Assembly: GCA_030039095.1 (NCBI GenBank)
Contig: JASHQP010000669.1
Coordinates: forward strand, 1-8,665
Length of the DNA stretch: 8,665 bases
Direction: 5' to 3'
Origin: Streptosporangiaceae bacterium
GTDB taxonomy: Bacteria; Actinomycetota; Actinomycetes; Streptosporangiales; Streptosporangiaceae
In this document: piece by piece, positions 6,447 to 8,665 of the stretch
How positions within the stretch are numbered: the first letter of the stretch is position 1
How the letters are laid out: each line of letters starts with the position of its first letter
The notes under the pieces: model-generated
The model's input: the letters and a program-made list of their open reading frames with translations, nothing else
The model's database searches: none
What the model was told of the DNA's origin: nothing
Translations under genes and position numbers: made by a program

Positions 6447-8056
6447 TAGCGATAGTCGCGCACCAGCAGGTGGTTGCGCTTGACCGACCTTGGGCTGGCA
6501 AACCGGATGACGTTCCAGACGGTGCCGGCCTTGTCGTTGGTGCCAGATGCCCGGGCGCCTCCGAACGGCTGCTGCCCCACGACCGACGCGGTCGGTTTGT
6601 CGTTGATGTACAGGTTTCCCGCGGTGTACCGGAGCGCGTCGTCCGCCTGCTCGATCACCGCCGGGTCGGCGGCGAATACCGCGCCGGTGAGCCCGTACGC
6701 GGTGGACTCGTCGACCAGCCGCAGCGTGTCGTCCCAGGAACCGTCGTCGTAGACGTACGCGGTCAGCACCGGCGCGAACAGCTCCTGGGTCAGGAACGGA
6801 GAGGCGGGATCGGGGACCTCGAGCACGGTCGGGTCTACGAACCAGCCCACGGTGTCGTCGGTGTTGCCGCCGACCACGACCAGGTCCTCGCTCCTGGCGC
6901 GGGCCAGCGCGTCGGCGTGCTTGGCGAACTGCCTGGCGTTGATCACCGCGCCGAGGTAGGTCTGCGGCTCGGTCGGGTCGCCCACCACGACCGACTCGGT
7001 GAGCGCGACGAGGCGGTCCCTGAGCTCGGGCCACAGGCTGCGCGGCGCGTACAGGCGCGAGGCCGCGGAACACTTCTGGCCCTGGTACTCGTACGCGCCC
7101 CGGATGCAGGCGACGGCGAGCGCCTCGACGTCGGCGGTTGGGTGGGCCAGGATGAAGTCCTTGCCGCCGGTCTCGCCGACCACCCGCGGGTAGTTCTTGT
7201 ACGACGTGATGTTGGCGCCGACCGTCTGCCAGATGTGCTGGAACGTCGCGGTCGACCCGGTGAAGTGCACGGCGGCAAGGTCGCGGTGGGCCAGCGCTAC
7301 CGCGCCGATCTCCGGGCCGTCGCCATAGACGACGTTGATCACCCCGTCGGGCAGCCCGGCCTCCCGCAGCAGCTGCAGCGACAGGTGCATGACGAGCGAC
7401 GCGCTCTCGGCTGGCTTCCAGACCACGGTGTTGCCGAGCACGGCCGGGCCGAAGGCCAGGTTGTTCATGCAGGTGAAGTTGAATGGCGATACCGCGAACA
7501 CGAACCCCTCGAGCGGCCGGTACTCGGCCTGGTTCCACACGCCGGGCTGCGACCCCGGCTGGACCTCGTACATGCTGAGCATGTTCTTGACGTTCGCGCG
7601 CAGGAAGTCCACGGTCTCGCAGGCGGCGTCGATGTCGGCCTGGTAGGTGGTCTTCGACAGCTCCAGCATGGTGGCCGCGTTCAGCCGGTCCCGCCACGGC
7701 CCGTGCTGCAGCATGTCCGCGGCCCGCAGGAACGGCTCGGCCCGCTGCTCCCACGGCAGCCTGCCCCACCACTTCGACGCTCTCAGTGCCGCCTCGATCG
7801 CCCGGGCGGTCTCGGCCTCCCCGGCCCAGTGGACGTGCCCGAGCTCGCGGGAGTGATCGTGCGGGGTCACGATGGGTGCCCGCCGTCCGGTGCGCACCTC
7901 CTCGCCGCCGATGACGTTCGGCACGTCGTAATCGGCTTGGCGGACCTCTTTCAGCGCGGCCGCGACCCGTGCCCGCTCGGGCGAGCCCGCGGCGAAGGCC
8001 AGCGGCGCCGTAGGGCCGATCGGGAAGAGCGCGGTCCGGCCTGCGGTTGCGGTCAT
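6428..8056 (-). CDS. pruA: L-glutamate gamma-semialdehyde (delta-1-pyrroline-5-carboxylate) dehydrogenase
   Basis: A 542-residue NAD-dependent aldehyde dehydrogenase that oxidises glutamate semialdehyde, the open form of P5C, to glutamate, the second step of proline breakdown. The catalytic set is visible: Asn193 in VSPFNFT, Lys214 in VWKPAES, the FTGST cofactor loop (265-269), Glu295 in VGETGGKD, nucleophile Cys329 in YQGQKCSA and Glu425 in TQELFAP. NDKPTASVVGQQPFGGARASG (485-505) is the C-terminal substrate anchor loop characteristic of P5CDH. The length matches stand-alone actinobacterial PruA rather than the bifunctional PutA of proteobacteria. ATG 8056 is chosen because GGGAGG lies 5 bases upstream and the protein start fits the family; a longer in-frame reading to 8125 lacks support. 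It is divergent from a PucR-type regulator, the usual arrangement. Proline dehydrogenase is not directly downstream. Confidence 0.96.
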   Translation of the reverse strand: MTATAGRTALFPIGPTAPLAFAAGSPERARVAAALKEVRQADYDVPNVIGGEEVRTGRRAPIVTPHDHSRELGHVHWAGEAETARAIEAALRASKWWGRLPWEQRAEPFLRAADMLQHGPWRDRLNAATMLELSKTTYQADIDAACETVDFLRANVKNMLSMYEVQPGSQPGVWNQAEYRPLEGFVFAVSPFNFTCMNNLAFGPAVLGNTVVWKPAESASLVMHLSLQLLREAGLPDGVINVVYGDGPEIGAVALAHRDLAAVHFTGSTATFQHIWQTVGANITSYKNYPRVVGETGGKDFILAHPTADVEALAVACIRGAYEYQGQKCSAASRLYAPRSLWPELRDRLVALTESVVVGDPTEPQTYLGAVINARQFAKHADALARARSEDLVVVGGNTDDTVGWFVDPTVLEVPDPASPFLTQELFAPVLTAYVYDDGSWDDTLRLVDESTAYGLTGAVFAADPAVIEQADDALRYTAGNLYINDKPTASVVGQQPFGGARASGTNDKAGTVWNVIRFASPRSVKRNHLLVRDYRYPHLEP

Positions 8057-8061
8057 GACGA

Positions 8062-8067
8062 CCTCCC
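8062..8067 (-). promoter_or_regulatory. Ribosome binding site fixing the pruA start
   Basis: GGGAGG on the minus strand, followed by TCGTC and ATG 8056, gives normal 5-base spacing and selects MTATAGRT as the N-terminus over the upstream in-frame extension. Confidence 0.8.
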
Positions 8068-8120
8068 GGAACGTCGAGCGCCGTGCCTGGTCAGGCCGAC
8101 ACCCGCACTGTAGACAGCCG

Positions 8121-8149
8121 CGCACCCCGGGGGCTTCGGCTCCCCTGCG
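8121..8149. other. UUCG-type hairpin in the pruA leader / divergent region
   Basis: GGGGGC (8129-8134), TTCG and GCTCCC (8139-8144) form a 6-bp stem with one G-T pair, capped on the plus strand by a stable C(UUCG)G tetraloop. Outer CGCA (8121-8124) and TGCG (8146-8149) can add four pairs across small bulges. It lies between the dyad at 8165 and the pruA start, so it would be in the pruA leader if transcription starts near the dyad. Its role (attenuator, mRNA stabiliser or none) is unknown. Confidence 0.5.
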
Positions 8150-8164
8150 GAACTTCGCTCACAG

Positions 8165-8186
8165 GTTTCCTACGATTGTCGGAAAC
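8165..8186. promoter_or_regulatory. 22-bp dyad, candidate operator in the pruA/regulator divergent region
   Basis: GTTTCCTAC (8165-8173) and GTCGGAAAC (8178-8186) are reverse complements with one mismatch around a 4-base centre, GATT. It is the most AT-rich and most symmetric element of the 206-base divergent gap, about 110 bases from the pruA start and 80 from the regulator start. A site shared by two divergent promoters is where a PucR-type regulator could bind. TACGAT on the plus strand and TAGGAA on the minus strand resemble -10 boxes, but no good -35 partners are visible. Binding by the neighbouring regulator is inference. Confidence 0.55.
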
Positions 8187-8192
8187 GGCCGA

Positions 8193-8248
8193 GGGGTCCC
8201 TCCCCGGCCACCACAGCGGCAGGGGGCTCCCTCCCCAGACCACCACAG
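8193..8248 (+). repeat. Pair of imperfect direct repeats upstream of the regulator
   Basis: Copy 1 (8193-8216) and copy 2 (8223-8248) share GGGG, TCCCTCCCC and CCACCACAG, differing by an extra C, an extra A and one substitution. They start 30 bases apart, near three helical turns, and end 14 bases before the regulator's GTG. They could be tandem binding sites, a pause or leader element, or simply a local duplication. Confidence 0.7.
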
Positions 8249-8262
8249 AGGGCGGTGACGGC

Positions 8263-8665
8263 GTGCGGGACGTGCAGTCGGCCGTCGACGAGCTCGGCGC
8301 CTCGCTGGCCCACCCGGTGCTGGTCGAGGACGCCAGGCACCGGCCGATCTGGTGGAGCGCCCAGGGGCAGGTCGACGGAACGCGGATGCGCACGATCCTG
8401 CAGCATGAGGTCGACCCGGCCGCCAGGGCCGTGGTCGCACGGCTCGGCCTGGCCCGGGCGCGTGGGCCCGTCCGGACCCCGGCCGCGCCAGAGGCCGACA
8501 TGCTGCCGCGGTGGTGCGTGCCGTTGCGTTCCGGCCGGGAGCTGCTCGGCTACCTGTGGGTGCTGAACGGCGACGAGACCGTGACCGAGGAAGACCTGCC
8601 GCAGATCGTGGCGTGTGCCGAGCTCGCCGCGATCTACCTGGCGCAGTCCCCGATGACCGCCGCCG
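8263..8665 (+). CDS. PucR/CdaR-family transcriptional regulator (3' partial)
   Basis: A frame open from GTG 8263 to the window end (134 codons, no stop). The translation starts VRDVQSAVDELGASLAHPVL and continues with VEDARHRPIWWSAQGQVDG, ILQHEVDP, GLARARGPVR, MLPRWCVPL, ELLGYLWVL and ACAELAAIYLAQ. This is the N-terminal sensory region I recognise from actinobacterial PucR-type regulators, GAF/PAS-like in character. The family's C-terminal helix-turn-helix lies beyond the window, so DNA binding is not directly seen. Divergence from pruA suggests control of proline catabolism, perhaps sensing proline or P5C. GAGGG lies 10 bases before GTG 8263; GTG 8272 is a plausible alternative start. Confidence 0.85.
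   Translation, partial: MRDVQSAVDELGASLAHPVLVEDARHRPIWWSAQGQVDGTRMRTILQHEVDPAARAVVARLGLARARGPVRTPAAPEADMLPRWCVPLRSGRELLGYLWVLNGDETVTEEDLPQIVACAELAAIYLAQSPMTAA

Noticed and set aside
4747..6483. Long open frame (578 codons) on the plus strand opposite the glycosyltransferase
   Set aside because: It is rich in Arg, Gly, His and Val with no recognisable domain and lies antisense to a gene with clear family motifs; such shadow frames are common in GC-rich DNA.
6269..8113. Long open frame (614 codons) on the plus strand opposite pruA
   Set aside because: Fully antisense to pruA, which has all its catalytic motifs; low-complexity composition marks it as a shadow.
8057..8125. N-terminal extension of PruA by 23 residues
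   Set aside because: The extension (Cys/Arg-rich) does not resemble the family, and a good ribosome binding site sits directly before ATG 8056.
1..8665. Anti-phage defence, toxin-antitoxin, secondary-metabolite core enzyme or transposase
   Set aside because: Every gene-length region is accounted for by metabolic, stress or regulatory families; no motif of these systems was seen on either strand.

Overview
The window is very GC-rich DNA with G/C-dominated third codon positions, frequent GTG starts and short intergenic gaps. This, together with the protein types (an actinobacterial-length P5C dehydrogenase divergent from a PucR/CdaR-type regulator, and a TreT-like glycosyltransferase), points to a high-GC actinobacterium, possibly near Pseudonocardia/Amycolatopsis. 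The lineage is inference. I see no RNA genes, CRISPR array, insertion sequence or phage gene.

Layout. Positions 1-1325 (+) hold most of a flavin-dependent oxidoreductase of the fumarate reductase/3-ketosteroid dehydrogenase type, cut at its N-terminus by the window edge. It converges on a two-gene minus-strand unit, with a long, nearly perfect hairpin (1335-1387) between the stop codons. The unit is a single-domain MetE-like zinc alkyl/methyl transferase (1999-3174) followed by an NTF2/SnoaL-like protein (1403-2002), joined by a GTGA start/stop overlap. Next, also on the minus strand, come a small-subunit heme catalase (3257-4777), a TreT-like trehalose-forming glycosyltransferase (4906-6333) and a P5C dehydrogenase, PruA (6428-8056). 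A roughly 206-bp divergent control region (8057-8262) separates pruA from the 5' part of a plus-strand PucR-family regulator that runs off the window at 8665.

How the genes may work together. The right half reads as a proline/osmolyte and stress block. PruA finishes proline breakdown to glutamate, the divergent regulator probably controls it, the glycosyltransferase probably makes trehalose, and the catalase removes peroxide. The usual partner, proline dehydrogenase, is not directly downstream of pruA; the trehalose gene occupies that place. The left half reads as an uncharacterised catabolic or cofactor-modifying block: MetE-like transferase, coupled SnoaL-like protein and convergent flavoprotein. 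No substrate can be read from the sequence.

The non-coding DNA is unusually structured: a 35-bp-period duplication that copies the 3' end of pruA, a 12-bp palindrome before the glycosyltransferase, a 15-bp tandem repeat between glycosyltransferase and catalase, and a dyad plus a pair of direct repeats before the regulator. The most promising undescribed item is the translationally coupled MetE-like/SnoaL-like pair. I see no obviously new defence or mobile system.
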